A stretch of 64,000 bases of DNA from Pseudomonas abietaniphila (GCF_039697315.1 NZ_CP155619.1:6324001-6388000), one strand, 5' to 3'. Shown: positions 1 through 8,963, counted from the first letter of the stretch. The notes: a model not told the origin generated them from the sequence alone. Numbers and translations are program-made.

Positions 1-93
1 TCCATTCAGTCCACGCTCACGGTAGAGCCGGACGGCTGTTTCGGTGATGGCGACACGGTTCAATTCAGTTTGCTGTCGGGAAACTCTGGGCAT
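1..93 (-). CDS. TetR/AcrR-family regulator, N-terminus only
   Basis: The reverse strand encodes 31 residues beginning MPRVSRQQTELNR and continuing through ITETAVRLYRERGLNG, the usual first helix of a TetR DNA-binding domain. The remainder lies outside the window. The ATG at 93 is preceded on its own strand by GGAGAG at good spacing. It is divergent from the MFS exporter gene at 354, so it is probably the local repressor of that exporter. The ligand is unknown. Confidence 0.8.
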   Translation of the reverse strand, partial: MPRVSRQQTELNRVAITETAVRLYRERGLNG

Positions 94-257
94 GGGAACC
101 TCTCCTCACGCGTAAATAGATTTTAGGTATCATATATAAGAGTTCGCTCACTGTCATGGTGAACAAAAGACCGGCGTTGCATTGAGCCCGGCCGAATCAT
201 TCCGATGCATCCGAGGTGCATCATAGTCGTTCTCATTCTCTTCAATAGATGATCGTT

Positions 258-278
258 AAAATTTATTGAATAGATTTT
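258..278. promoter_or_regulatory. Palindromic operator candidate, TetR/MFS intergenic
   Basis: An almost perfect 21-bp palindrome with core ATTTATTGAATAGAT (261-275) and flanking A/T arms. The same 15-bp core occurs in the opposite orientation at 2999-3013 between the FAH and tautomerase genes. A related half site (AATAGATTTT) lies at 115-124 near the TetR start. The position in the TetR/MFS divergent region suggests the binding site of the TetR protein encoded at 1-93; this is inference. Confidence 0.5.
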
Positions 279-353
279 CATGCTCATCTATTTTGGTTGC
301 GAGAGATCTCGCAACCGTTGCGCGGTCATCACGGGCACAGCGTGGGGTTGCAC

Positions 354-1883
354 ATGAATGCACAAAACCAAGGCGTCAGTCGCTGGACAATGGCAGACTG
401 GCGACTGCTCTTGATCGCTACCACGCTGTGTGTGTTGGTGGTCATGGACGCCAACATGGTCGCATTGGTGTTGCCGTCGATTTCCGACAGTTTCACCGCA
501 TCTTTCCAGTCACTGGAGTGGGTGATCAGTGCCTATATGATCACGTTCGCCTCGTGTCTGTTGCCTGCCGGCGGCTTTGCAGACCGGTTTGGCAGGCGGC
601 GCATTTTGCTCACCGGATTGGCGATTTTTTGTGTCTCATCGGTGGCGTGTGGGCTTGCCGGAACGATCACCGCGTTGAACGTCGCGCGAGCGTTTCAAGG
701 GGTGGGCGCGGCTCTTCAGCTCACGTCGGCGCTGGCCATCATCGGCAATGCTTTCGCGCACCGTCCGGTGGCTGCACGCGCATGGGGAATCTGGGGCACA
801 TGCATGGGGTTGACAATCTGCCTCTCGCCTCTGCTCGGAGGGTTCATCACTCAATTGATCGGGTGGAAGGCGATATTCCTGATCAACGTGCCGCTCGGGA
901 TGCTCATTGCGTATAGCGTGATTCGCTGGATACCCGAATCGAAAGCTGCGCTTCGTCGGCCGATCGATGTGATGGGCAGCGTGACATTTCCTCTCGCCCT
1001 GGCGCTACTGATCTGGGGGCTTATCTCTGTGAATGGAGATGGCTTGTTTAGCCTTCTCACGCTCGCCAAATTCAGTGTGAGCCTCGCGCTGTTCACGCTG
1101 TTCATTCTGATCGAAACGGCCCGGCAGCAACCAATGGTGGATTTTCGGTTGTTCAAGAATCCGCGTTTCTCGGCGGGTGTGATTGGCATGTTTGGGTATT
1201 CCGCTTCTGCACAGGTGTTGTTGAGTTTTTTTCCGCTGTATTTGCAGACCTGGTTCGATCTAACCCCGTTGATGGCAGGTGTTTCGATGCTGCCGTTCGC
1301 AGTTGCGATGGTCATTGGCCCCCACGCGGGCAACTTCATTGGGCGTGACAGGTCGGCGCATTGGCTTCTAACGGTTGGATTGGCGACTGTTTGCACTGGC
1401 AATACCCTCACTGCCTGTCTGGTGACGTCTTCCCATTACCTGTGGGTGGCGCTTGGAATGTCTCTGATCGGGTTCGGGGCGGGAATGCTTAACGGCACCA
1501 CTCAGCGAGCCATCATGGGAGAAGCCCCACCCGAAAATACCGGGATGGTCTCCGGCATTGCCCAGTCCACTCGGTTTGCCAGTATCGTCCTGGCGGTAGG
1601 TATTCTGGGCGCTGCGCTGGCTCAACATGCCCATGCCGTTTTTGAAAGAGGGCCAGCGCGGTCGTTGGGGCTGCATTCGGCGGAAGCTCACCGGTTTCTG
1701 GATCAGGTGCTCACAGGAAATGGACGCAGTGCAGGGCTTTCCATCGACCCGTCGGTGCACGCGTCCGCACTGCTGGCTGCTCGACTGAGCAGCGCATCGG
1801 GGTTTTCTCTGGCGTTGATGATTGCTGCACTGATTGCGGGGACGTCAGCGGTGTTGATCTGGCGCCTGAGCCGGCGCCCATGA
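354..1883 (+). CDS. MFS transporter, DHA2-type (14 TM) drug/solute exporter
   Basis: A 509-residue polytopic membrane protein. Motif A is visible as GGFADRFGRRRIL in the loop after the second helix, and the helices are spread over two halves with extra central helices typical of the 14-TM DHA2 family. Such proteins export drugs or metabolites by proton antiport. The ATG at 354 is preferred to an upstream in-frame TTG (297), because the extra 19 residues are polar and unlike a family N-terminus. The gene is divergent from a TetR gene, the usual arrangement for an inducible exporter. The substrate cannot be told from sequence. Confidence 0.85.
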   Translation: MNAQNQGVSRWTMADWRLLLIATTLCVLVVMDANMVALVLPSISDSFTASFQSLEWVISAYMITFASCLLPAGGFADRFGRRRILLTGLAIFCVSSVACGLAGTITALNVARAFQGVGAALQLTSALAIIGNAFAHRPVAARAWGIWGTCMGLTICLSPLLGGFITQLIGWKAIFLINVPLGMLIAYSVIRWIPESKAALRRPIDVMGSVTFPLALALLIWGLISVNGDGLFSLLTLAKFSVSLALFTLFILIETARQQPMVDFRLFKNPRFSAGVIGMFGYSASAQVLLSFFPLYLQTWFDLTPLMAGVSMLPFAVAMVIGPHAGNFIGRDRSAHWLLTVGLATVCTGNTLTACLVTSSHYLWVALGMSLIGFGAGMLNGTTQRAIMGEAPPENTGMVSGIAQSTRFASIVLAVGILGAALAQHAHAVFERGPARSLGLHSAEAHRFLDQVLTGNGRSAGLSIDPSVHASALLAARLSSASGFSLALMIAALIAGTSAVLIWRLSRRP

Positions 1884-2014
1884 TGCGATCTTCTTGAGCG
1901 CACGGGGCTGAGGAGTGAGCGGTGTCGATTCGAGGGTCTAAAGGCTGACCCCCTGGCGCTCGCTAGCCGTCTCGACGCGGCAAGTGCCAAAGGGTGCAGG
2001 ATAGCGCTGGGAGG

Positions 2015-2899
2015 TCAGTCCTGGCCGACGCGGTTTTCTAGCGTGCCAATGCCTTCGATTTCGATGCGAACGCTATCACCCGGCTGAAGAAAACGCGGCG
2101 GTGTGAAACCGATGCCGACACCGACCGGCGTTCCGGTGCTGATGACATCGCCAGGCTTGAGTTCGATGCCCGCAGACAGGCATTCGATCAGTGCAGGAAT
2201 GTCGAAAATCAATGCGTTCACATTCGCTTGCTGCCTCAACTCGTCGTTCACCCAGCACTTGATTGTGGCGCTCTTCGGGTTGAACTCATCAGCGGTAGCG
2301 ATCCATGGGCCCATGGGGCAAAAGCCGTCTAGGGATTTACCGAGAAACCACTGGCGGTGGTTTTTTTGCAGATCGCGCGCCGTGACATCATTGATGATGG
2401 TGTAGCCCCAGACGTGGGCATACGCGTTTTCTTTCGATATGCCACGGCCGCCTTTGCCGATGATGACCCCCAGTTCCGCCTCGTAATCCAACTGTTGGGT
2501 GACGCGAGTGTGCGCAGGAATGGGTTCCAGATGGCCGATGACCGAGTCCGGTGTCTTGGTGAAAATCACGGGAAACTCAGGAGCGATCTCTCCGTCTTTT
2601 GCACTGTGATCGAAGCCGGATTTGCTGAATTCGGCCGCGTGTTCGTGATAATTCTTGCCCACGCAGAAGATGTTTCGCTTCGGTGCGAGTGGCGCCAGGA
2701 CCTTAACGCCCTCAAGTGATTTGCCCGCCCCTTGAGCTCCAAGTCCGCCAGCAAGGTCTTCCCAATTCGCAATCAGCTCGTCCAGGCTTCCTGAAAATTG
2801 ACCCTGAAGCTCTTTCAGCGGCCAGTAACGGCTAGTCTTGTCGTCGATCAGTGCAGGGGTAGGGCGATTGTATTCAGCTAAGACATTGGCAAATTTCAT
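2015..2899 (-). CDS. Fumarylacetoacetate hydrolase family protein
   Basis: A 294-residue protein of the FAH superfamily, which hydrolyses or decarboxylates beta-diketo acids and acylpyruvates with a bound Mg2+ or Ca2+. The C-terminal FAH domain holds the metal-binding acidic motif in DYEAELGVIIGKGG and the NDVTARDLQ segment, with the conserved GTPVGVG stretch near the C-terminus. The N-terminal ~65 residues look like the linker domain of the ureidoglycolate-lyase/acylpyruvase subgroup. An AGGAACG Shine-Dalgarno precedes the ATG. It is divergent from the tautomerase at 3100, which suggests a shared catabolic role in a ring-cleavage or keto-acid pathway. Confidence 0.88.
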   Translation of the reverse strand: MKFANVLAEYNRPTPALIDDKTSRYWPLKELQGQFSGSLDELIANWEDLAGGLGAQGAGKSLEGVKVLAPLAPKRNIFCVGKNYHEHAAEFSKSGFDHSAKDGEIAPEFPVIFTKTPDSVIGHLEPIPAHTRVTQQLDYEAELGVIIGKGGRGISKENAYAHVWGYTIINDVTARDLQKNHRQWFLGKSLDGFCPMGPWIATADEFNPKSATIKCWVNDELRQQANVNALIFDIPALIECLSAGIELKPGDVISTGTPVGVGIGFTPPRFLQPGDSVRIEIEGIGTLENRVGQD

Positions 2900-2995
2900 C
2901 GGCGTTCCTCAGCGGTTTTTGGAATTTCTCTGATACCAGCCCTATCGCTCATTCATGTGCTCATCGGGCTTGTCAGCGGAAAATACATGATGTAA

Positions 2996-3016
2996 AACAT
3001 CTATTCAATAAATGTT
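2996..3016. promoter_or_regulatory. Palindromic operator candidate, FAH/tautomerase intergenic
   Basis: A 21-bp palindrome whose 15-bp core is the exact reverse complement of the core at 261-275. It lies between the divergent FAH (2899) and tautomerase (3100) genes. It probably ties both units to the TetR regulator at the left edge. Confidence 0.5.
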
Positions 3017-3099
3017 GAGTAACATTTATTTTGAGTGGGACGCCGGTTTCGGTGTATCGCCACGACCCCAACCGTTCATGCCTGAAACAAGGAAATGCC

Positions 3100-3492
3100 A
3101 TGCCTCTCGCCAGAATCGATGTTGCAGCAGACACCTCTGCCGAAACTGTCAAAATCATCGGCGCTGTCATTTATGAAGCCATGACCGGGGTCGCCAATGT
3201 CCCGGCCAATGACCGCTATCAGATCGTCACTCGCCATGCCAAGGATGAATTGATCTACCCGGAAGAAGGTTATCTGGGCGTAACGTACACGCCGCAGATC
3301 GTGTTCATTCAGGTGACCTGGAACGCCGGGCGCTCCATCGAGGTCAAGAAGGCGTTCTACAAAGCGATCGCTGACGGCATTCACGAACGCGCTGGCATTC
3401 GCAAGGAAGACGTGTTCATCACGCTGATCGATGTACAGCGTGAAGACTGGTCGTTCGGTAATGGCGAGATGCAGTACGCACCGAAACCTTGA
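3100..3492 (+). CDS. Tautomerase family protein
   Basis: A 130-residue protein beginning Met-Pro-Leu-Ala-Arg. After Met removal Pro-1 would be the catalytic base of the tautomerase/4-oxalocrotonate tautomerase superfamily. At 130 residues it is of the long (fused double beta-alpha-beta, MIF/cis-CaaD-like) type rather than the 60-70 residue 4-OT type. The ATG at 3100 sits behind AAGGA and is chosen over an upstream in-frame start precisely because it places Pro at position 1. It is divergent from the FAH gene, and an intrinsic terminator follows. The likely role is enol-keto tautomerisation or hydrolytic dehalogenation in catabolism; the substrate is unknown. Confidence 0.85.
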   Translation: MPLARIDVAADTSAETVKIIGAVIYEAMTGVANVPANDRYQIVTRHAKDELIYPEEGYLGVTYTPQIVFIQVTWNAGRSIEVKKAFYKAIADGIHERAGIRKEDVFITLIDVQREDWSFGNGEMQYAPKP

Positions 3493-3506
3493 ATTCGTCG
3501 GTGGGC

Positions 3507-3543
3507 AAAAATGGCGCGGGCTGTGTACCGCGCCATTTTTTTT
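3507..3543 (+). terminator. Rho-independent terminator after tautomerase gene
   Basis: Perfect 13-bp stem (3507-3519 with 3528-3540) rich in GC at the core (GGCGCGG/CCGCGCC), an 8-nt loop, and a run of eight T residues at its 3' side. It starts 15 bp after the tautomerase stop codon. Confidence 0.9.
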
Positions 3544-3566
3544 GAAAGAAAAAAGCGGAAAGATGC

Positions 3567-3602
3567 AAAAAAAACGGGCCGGTCGAGAACCCCGACCGGC
3601 CC
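3567..3602 (-). terminator. Rho-independent terminator for the DJ-1 gene
   Basis: A 10-bp perfect stem (GGGCCGGTCG at 3576-3585 with CGACCGGCCC at 3593-3602) is flanked on the plus strand by eight A residues (3567-3574), which are a U run on the minus-strand transcript. It terminates transcription arriving from the gene at 3772-4635. Confidence 0.82.
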
Positions 3603-3771
3603 ATGGCAACCCTTTTACACGTTGCCATCCCCTGATGTTGTCAGCCACTGATGCAGCACGTCCGGTAAGGCCCCATTTCTTTCGGCGGATTGACGCAGGG
3701 CCTCACGTTCGATGATGCACCTGAGTCATGGCATGGACAAAGGCATCAATCGAGGAAAACCATTAACTGAC

Positions 3772-4635
3772 TCAGTGGCTCTTGGCGTTGAGTGCAGCCA
3801 CCAGCTTCTGCCCAAACTCATGATCGGAGAACGGTTGTTGAGCGGTGACCAGCTCACGGTCTACGACGACGTGCGGTTTCCAGGCTTCGCCGTTATCAAC
3901 CACTGCGCCTGCCTTGGCCAGGGCGTCGTCGTTGTAGAACAGCACCGAACCTTTCAACTGGCCCGGCTCAAGTTGCTGTTCTTCGCCTTTCGAGAAGACG
4001 GAGACTTTGTAGCCAGCGTACGGCCAGCCCTTGGCCAGGGATTTCACTGCGTTGTCGTCACCGGAGATCAGTGCCTTGTCCAGTGCAACCGGGTCGTGGG
4101 CAGCTGCCAGCAGGGCGATAGGGCCGTGGCAGATGATGCCGGTCGGACGGCCGGTGCTGTGGAATTGTGTCAGGATCTTGCCCAGATCTTTGTCTTTCAT
4201 CAGGTCTTGCATTGGGGCGTGACCGCCTGGCATGAACAGACCTTTGTATTCCGAGGTGCCTTTAGCCGCGACGGCGGACAGTTTCAGTGGGTGTTTCAAG
4301 CCGTCAAAGCTGGCAACAAACTTCAACGCTTCTTCGCGTTTGGCGGCATCTTTGTCGAAGAACATGTCATTGTTGGAGCTGACGTCCATCTGCGGCTCAT
4401 TGCCTTGTGGGTCAGCGAATACCGGGGTATAGCCAGCGTCAACAATGGCTTTCAATGGGGTGGCAAGTTCGTTCAGGTAGTAACCTGTTTCGTACGTCTT
4501 GCCTTCTTTAAGATCAAGTGTCTTGGCGCTGGACATAACAACCAGTACTTTGCCTTTGGACGGCTCTGCTGCGTAAGCATTCGATACGGCCAGGCCCAGC
4601 GCAAGCAGAGCGCCGCCAACTTTCAGTAAGTTCAT
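3772..4635 (-). CDS. Exported DJ-1/PfpI-family (type 1 glutamine amidotransferase-like) protein
   Basis: A 287-residue protein with a clear signal peptide (residues 1-23, hydrophobic LLALGLAVSNAYA with an AXA site), then a DJ-1/PfpI domain. The nucleophile-elbow cysteine is in GIICHGP. The acidic residue and FMPGGHAP loop match Hsp31/GATase1-like proteins such as YDR533C types. Family members act as glyoxalase III, chaperones or hydrolases; periplasmic location is predicted here. An AGGA sequence precedes the ATG. It is monocistronic, has its own terminator, and is divergent from the molybdenum hydroxylase operon, with a long regulatory region (4636-5039) between them. Confidence 0.85.
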   Translation of the reverse strand: MNLLKVGGALLALGLAVSNAYAAEPSKGKVLVVMSSAKTLDLKEGKTYETGYYLNELATPLKAIVDAGYTPVFADPQGNEPQMDVSSNNDMFFDKDAAKREEALKFVASFDGLKHPLKLSAVAAKGTSEYKGLFMPGGHAPMQDLMKDKDLGKILTQFHSTGRPTGIICHGPIALLAAAHDPVALDKALISGDDNAVKSLAKGWPYAGYKVSVFSKGEEQQLEPGQLKGSVLFYNDDALAKAGAVVDNGEAWKPHVVVDRELVTAQQPFSDHEFGQKLVAALNAKSH

Positions 4636-4769
4636 GATGCAGTTCCTGTTGAGTGTTAATAATCAGCGGTTTCATGGGAGTTGCTGGTGTCGCAATGAAC
4701 CAGGTTGTTCTCCTGATTTGCGCTCAGGTTATGATCGAAGCCCTTATTGCTCCATGTCGTTTATCCACC

Positions 4770-4811
4770 TTTTTCGGACATGCCACGGCGGCCGAAAAGA
4801 TGTCCGAAAAA
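4770..4811. promoter_or_regulatory. Perfect 12-bp inverted repeat in the DJ-1/iorA divergent region
   Basis: TTTTTCGGACAT (4770-4781) and its exact reverse complement ATGTCCGAAAAA (4800-4811) flank an 18-bp spacer. The right arm is also the left part of the 28-bp element at 4800-4827. In an intergenic region of about 400 bp with no gene, this is the best candidate for the operator controlling the two divergent units. Confidence 0.55.
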
Positions 4812-4827
4812 GTTGGATATCCGACTT
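4800..4827 (+). promoter_or_regulatory. Conserved 28-bp element, copy 1
   Basis: This copy reads ATGTCCGAAAAAG followed by TTGGATATCCGACTT. The invariant parts across the three copies (here, 14068 and 19140) are AAAA, GTTGGATATC, and G, C and T at fixed spacing after it. It lies about 165 bp upstream of the DJ-1 gene and about 210 bp upstream of iorA. Apart from this element and the inverted repeat, the rest of 4636-5039 shows nothing recognisable. Confidence 0.6.
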
Positions 4828-5039
4828 AGGTAAACGCGCGCGATGGTTGTAATCTCACCCGCAACTCCCGTGGCCGGCCCTTCACGCTGATGAAGCGCTT
4901 GTTAGCAGGCGAGCCATGTACCAGAGACTTCCACGGGATGATCATCCGACATTCGCATTTAACAGTTTCTGCTCAATCGATATTCAATGTCTTGCGCAAT
5001 GGCCCTTCAGCGGGCGTTGACACATAGAGAGAGGCGGCT

Positions 5040-5492
5040 ATGCAAACACTTTTAGTTAATGGTGTTGAGCGATCGGTTGAAGTGCCGGATGAGATGCCTT
5101 TGTTGTGGGTACTCCGGGATGTCATCGGTTTGACTGGAACTAAGTACGGGTGCGGAATTGCACAATGTGGCGCGTGCACGGTACACGTTGACGGACAACC
5201 TGTTCGTTCTTGTGTATTGCCAGTGTCGAACGTTTCCGGCAAGTCGGTCACCACCATTGAAGCGATTGAAAACGATGCCGTCGGCAAAAAAGTGCAAGAG
5301 GCCTGGCTGGCGGCCGAAGTGGTTCAATGTGGTTATTGCCAGTCAGGGCAAATCATGAGCACGGTTGCACTGCTGCATAACAACCCGCACGCCAGTGAGT
5401 CCGACATTGTGACGGCCATGTCGGGTAACTTGTGCCGCTGCGCGACGTACTCGCGCATTCGCAACACTATTAAAACAATCACACTTAGTTGA
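5040..5492 (+). CDS. iorA: (2Fe-2S)-binding subunit of a molybdenum hydroxylase (IorA/NicA-like)
   Basis: A 150-residue electron-transfer subunit of the xanthine dehydrogenase superfamily. The plant-type ferredoxin cluster cysteines are C38, C43, C46 and C58 ([12 protein letters not shown]), and the second, alpha-helical cluster is C97, C100, C132 and C134 (CGYCQSG, CRC). It carries electrons from the molybdopterin site to the next carrier. The stop codon nearly touches the large subunit gene, which starts 9 bp later, so they are co-transcribed. The closest named relatives are the small subunits of isoquinoline 1-oxidoreductase, nicotinate dehydrogenase and aldehyde dehydrogenases; the substrate is not settled. 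Confidence 0.88.
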   Translation: MQTLLVNGVERSVEVPDEMPLLWVLRDVIGLTGTKYGCGIAQCGACTVHVDGQPVRSCVLPVSNVSGKSVTTIEAIENDAVGKKVQEAWLAAEVVQCGYCQSGQIMSTVALLHNNPHASESDIVTAMSGNLCRCATYSRIRNTIKTITLS

Positions 5493-5500
5493 GGCGCCCC

Positions 5501-7687
5501 ATGGCCAATTCAAGAGCATCCGTGGGGGCTGTGTCGCGCCGTCATTTCCTGCAAGTGTCGGCCGCAACGTTTGCCGGATTGACTGTCAGTGCCTGGCTGC
5601 CGGTTGCCATGGCGCGCAGCGCTGCCGCCGAAACGGTGGCCAACGCGCGCCTGGGCGATAACTCCGACGGTTTTGGCGCATTCGTGCGTATAGACATTCA
5701 AGGCAATGTGACAGTCATCTCGCCAAAAATCGAAATGGGGCAGGGCATTCAGACCGGCATTGCCATGATGGTCGCCGAAGAGCTTGAAGTGCCGCTGAGC
5801 CAGGTCACGATTCAGGAGGCACCGCCCAACGAAGCGCTGTATGCCGACACCATTCTTCATGGACAGGCGACCGGTGGATCGACGTCCACGCGTTATGTCT
5901 GGAATCCGTTGCGCACGGCAGGTGCCACCGCGCGGATCCTCCTGACCCAGGCCGCCGCCATACGCTGGAACATCGCCCCGAGCCAGTGCGTCGCGAAGGC
6001 CGGATTCGTGACAGCGCCCGATGGCCGGAAGCTGGGTTACGGTGAGCTGGTACGCGATGCTTCGCTGCTGCCTGCGCCGACCGATGTGCCACTCAAGTCG
6101 CCCGAGGACTTCACGCTGCTCGGCTCGCCTGCACAGCGGCTCGACACGCCGCACAAGGTCAACGGCCAGACCAGATTCACCATCGACCTCTCGGTCCCGG
6201 AAATGCGGTACGCATCGACCTCGGCGTGCCCGGTGTACGGCGGCAAGCTGAAAAGCGTCGACGATTCGGCTGCCCGGCGCGTGCCGGGGGTGGTCGATGT
6301 GGTCAAGCTCGATAATGCGGTGGCCGTGATCGGCGTTCACACCTGGGCCTGTTTCCAAGGCCTCAAGGCGCTGGAGATCGACTGGGATCTCGGCGAGTTC
6401 GCATCGATGAACTCTGAAATCATCGAAGCTGGGCTGGCCAAAGCGATCACCACCGACGGCGTGGTCGCCGTCGAAAAGGGCAACATTCGCAAAGCCCTCG
6501 ACGGCGCTTCGTCGCGCTTCGAGGCGACGTACGAGCAACCGTTCTGGTCGCACTCGCCACTGGAACCCATGACCTGTGTCGTTCATGTCCGCCCTGACGG
6601 CTGCGACCTCTGGGTGGGCACCCAGGTGCCGGGAGCAGCGCAGGCGACGGCCTCGAAGGTCACCGGATTGCCGCCCGAGAGAATCGTGGTGCATAACCAA
6701 CTGATCGGTGGGTCGTTTGGACGTCGTCTGGACTTTGATTTCATCACCCAAGCGGTGCAGATCGCGAAGCAGGTGCCGTACCCGATCAAGATGACGTGGA
6801 CCCGTGAAGAGGACATGACTCATGACATGTACCGCCCTCACTACCTGGATCATCTGGTCGCCGCACTGGACGAACACAAGATTCCGAACGGCTGGGAGCA
6901 CCGCATTGCCGGTTCTTCCGTCGTTGCGCGCTATGCGGGGAAGCTGCCTCCCACTGGCATCGACCGGGATATCGTCGAGGTCTCGAAAGAGCCTGTCTAT
7001 GCACTCGCCAACCACACCCTGCGTTACATCCGCGAAGAGGCGAAAGTCCTGCCGGTGTCCTGGTGGCGGGGGGTGGGGCCGTTGCGGGGCACATATGCGC
7101 TGGAGAGCTTCATTGATGAGCTGGCCCACAATGCGGGTGTCGATCCGGTCCAGTACCGTTTGCAGGTTTGCGAAGACCCGCGTGCCCGTGCGGCGCTCAG
7201 CCTCGTCGCGGAAAAAGGCGACTGGAACCGGCCGTTGAAAAAGGGGGTGGGTCGGGGCGTTTCTGTCAGCGCTGTGTTCGGCAGCTATGTCGCCACGATG
7301 GTAGAGCTGGAGATGGTCGGGGAATTCGGCATTCGGATCACCCGACTGGTCAGCGCGGTCGACTGCGGGGTGGTAACGAACCCGACCTCAATCATGGCGC
7401 AGATCGAAGGGGGCACGCTGTTTGGCCTTTCGGCCTCCTTGTTCAATGAGATCACCGTGGCTGACGGTCGGGTCCAGCAGAACAACTTTCACAACTACCG
7501 GCAGATCAGGATGAGCGACGCCCCGCCGGTCGAAGTACACATTATCGCAAGCGAAGCATCGCCCGGCGGTGTAGGGGAGGCGGGCACGGCATTGATTGCG
7601 CCTGCGTTGGTCAATGCGTTGCATGCCGCTTCTGGCAAAAGGATTCGGCAATTGCCGTTGAAACGTTCCGGCTACTACATCGTCTAG
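5501..7687 (+). CDS. iorB: Molybdopterin-binding large subunit of the hydroxylase/aldehyde dehydrogenase (IorB-like)
   Basis: A 728-residue xanthine dehydrogenase-family catalytic subunit. The N-terminus carries a twin-arginine signal (SRRHFLQ followed by a hydrophobic stretch ending near AMARSAAAE), so the enzyme is exported folded and works in the periplasm. Mo-pterin contacts are visible (GGSFGRR near the middle), and the catalytic Glu lies in GGVGEAGTAL near the C-terminus. The start is placed at ATG 5501, which has GAGG six bases upstream; an overlapping TTG at 5489 is possible. Together with the 2Fe-2S subunit before it and the cytochrome after it, it should form a membrane-linked dehydrogenase that hydroxylates an N-heterocycle or oxidises an aldehyde. 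Confidence 0.88.
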   Translation: MANSRASVGAVSRRHFLQVSAATFAGLTVSAWLPVAMARSAAAETVANARLGDNSDGFGAFVRIDIQGNVTVISPKIEMGQGIQTGIAMMVAEELEVPLSQVTIQEAPPNEALYADTILHGQATGGSTSTRYVWNPLRTAGATARILLTQAAAIRWNIAPSQCVAKAGFVTAPDGRKLGYGELVRDASLLPAPTDVPLKSPEDFTLLGSPAQRLDTPHKVNGQTRFTIDLSVPEMRYASTSACPVYGGKLKSVDDSAARRVPGVVDVVKLDNAVAVIGVHTWACFQGLKALEIDWDLGEFASMNSEIIEAGLAKAITTDGVVAVEKGNIRKALDGASSRFEATYEQPFWSHSPLEPMTCVVHVRPDGCDLWVGTQVPGAAQATASKVTGLPPERIVVHNQLIGGSFGRRLDFDFITQAVQIAKQVPYPIKMTWTREEDMTHDMYRPHYLDHLVAALDEHKIPNGWEHRIAGSSVVARYAGKLPPTGIDRDIVEVSKEPVYALANHTLRYIREEAKVLPVSWWRGVGPLRGTYALESFIDELAHNAGVDPVQYRLQVCEDPRARAALSLVAEKGDWNRPLKKGVGRGVSVSAVFGSYVATMVELEMVGEFGIRITRLVSAVDCGVVTNPTSIMAQIEGGTLFGLSASLFNEITVADGRVQQNNFHNYRQIRMSDAPPVEVHIIASEASPGGVGEAGTALIAPALVNALHAASGKRIRQLPLKRSGYYIV

Positions 7688-7695
7688 GTGTTCCT

Positions 7696-8928
7696 ATGAA
7701 AATCATTGCATCTTATGTGATTGCGTCGTCCCTGCTCGGCTGGGCTTTGTGGGCTACGGCGGCGGACGACGACGTGATCAAGCGTGGCGAGTACATCGCC
7801 AACACCGCTGACTGCGTTGCCTGTCACACCGTTCAGGGCGGGAAGAAGTTCGCGGGTGGACGTGAGTTCAAGCTGCCGTTCGGCTCGCTGTTTACCCCCA
7901 ACATCACCTCGGACAAGGAAACCGGTATCGGCACCTGGTCCGATGATGATTTCGTCAGCGCCGTGCAACAGGGTGTGGGCAAGGACGGCAAGCATTACTA
8001 CCCGGCCTTCCCTTACACCTCGTATACGTTGATGCCGCGCGAAGACATTCTGGCGATCAAGCAGTATCTGTTCAGCCTGCCGCCGGTCCACGAGAAGTCA
8101 CGGCCTGACACGCTGGCGTTCCCGTTCAACCAGCGGTGGGGTATGGCCATCTGGAACTGGATGTTTTTCGACAACGCCCGTTTTGCCGTGACGCCTGAAA
8201 AGTCGGCCGAGTGGAACCGGGGTGCGTATCTGGTTGAAGGCCCTGGTCACTGTGGTGAGTGCCATACCCCGCGCAACCTGATGCAGGCGACGGTCAGTTC
8301 GAAAGCGCTCGGCGGTGCCGAGATCGAAGGCTGGCGTGCGTACAACATCAGTTCGGATGCGCAAACGGGTGTCGGGAGCTGGTCCATCGAAGAACTGACC
8401 CATTACCTGACCCATGGCTATCAGCAGGGTCGCGGCGTCGCCGCTGGGCCGATGTCCGAAGTGGTGGAGCATAGTCTCGGCAAGCTTGATCCTGCTGATG
8501 TGCGCGCCATTGCGGTTTACCTCAAAGACTCGAAACCGCAACAGGGCGGCGTACCGAGACCGGCACCGCGCAGCACGGCCACTCCGGTGTCAGGCACTGC
8601 CGATCCACAGATGGTGCTGGGTCAGAAAATCTTCGCCGACGCCTGTGCGGGTTGTCACAAGGTTACGGGTGAGGGCAATAACAGCGACGTCGCGACCTTG
8701 TCGGGCACCAAAACCGTCAATGACAAAACCGCCGCCAACCTGCTCGGCGTCTTGCTGACAGGCCACACCTATCCGGGCATGCCGCGTGATCACTTCATGC
8801 CGGATTTCGCCAAAAACTACAGCGATCAGGAGTTGGCGGCAGTGAGCACCTTTATCCTCCATCGCTTCGGGGACAGTGGCGGCACCATCACGGCTGAACG
8901 CGTTCAGGAACGGAAAAAAGAGCTCTGA
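7696..8928 (+). CDS. Triheme cytochrome c subunit
   Basis: A 410-residue protein with an N-terminal signal peptide (residues 1-22) and three c-type heme motifs: CVACH at 40-44, CGECH in the middle and CAGCH near residue 317. This is the architecture of the cytochrome subunit of membrane alcohol/aldehyde dehydrogenases. The gene follows iorB by 8 bp, so the three genes encode one complex that passes electrons from the Mo site via 2Fe-2S clusters and hemes to the quinone pool or terminal oxidases, without NAD. Confidence 0.9.
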   Translation: MKIIASYVIASSLLGWALWATAADDDVIKRGEYIANTADCVACHTVQGGKKFAGGREFKLPFGSLFTPNITSDKETGIGTWSDDDFVSAVQQGVGKDGKHYYPAFPYTSYTLMPREDILAIKQYLFSLPPVHEKSRPDTLAFPFNQRWGMAIWNWMFFDNARFAVTPEKSAEWNRGAYLVEGPGHCGECHTPRNLMQATVSSKALGGAEIEGWRAYNISSDAQTGVGSWSIEELTHYLTHGYQQGRGVAAGPMSEVVEHSLGKLDPADVRAIAVYLKDSKPQQGGVPRPAPRSTATPVSGTADPQMVLGQKIFADACAGCHKVTGEGNNSDVATLSGTKTVNDKTAANLLGVLLTGHTYPGMPRDHFMPDFAKNYSDQELAAVSTFILHRFGDSGGTITAERVQERKKEL

Positions 8929-8963
8929 GCAGGCTGCCTGTGTCAGGCGGCGGGAGGTTTCGT

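Noticed and set aside
3712-4629. Long plus-strand frame over the DJ-1 gene
   Set aside because: It is the mirror of the signal-peptide DJ-1 gene; composition is that of an antisense frame in GC-rich DNA and there is no ribosome site.
5510-7129. Minus-strand frame of 539 codons over iorB
   Set aside because: The plus strand encodes a full molybdopterin subunit; the reverse is rich in Arg/His/Gly and has no domain.
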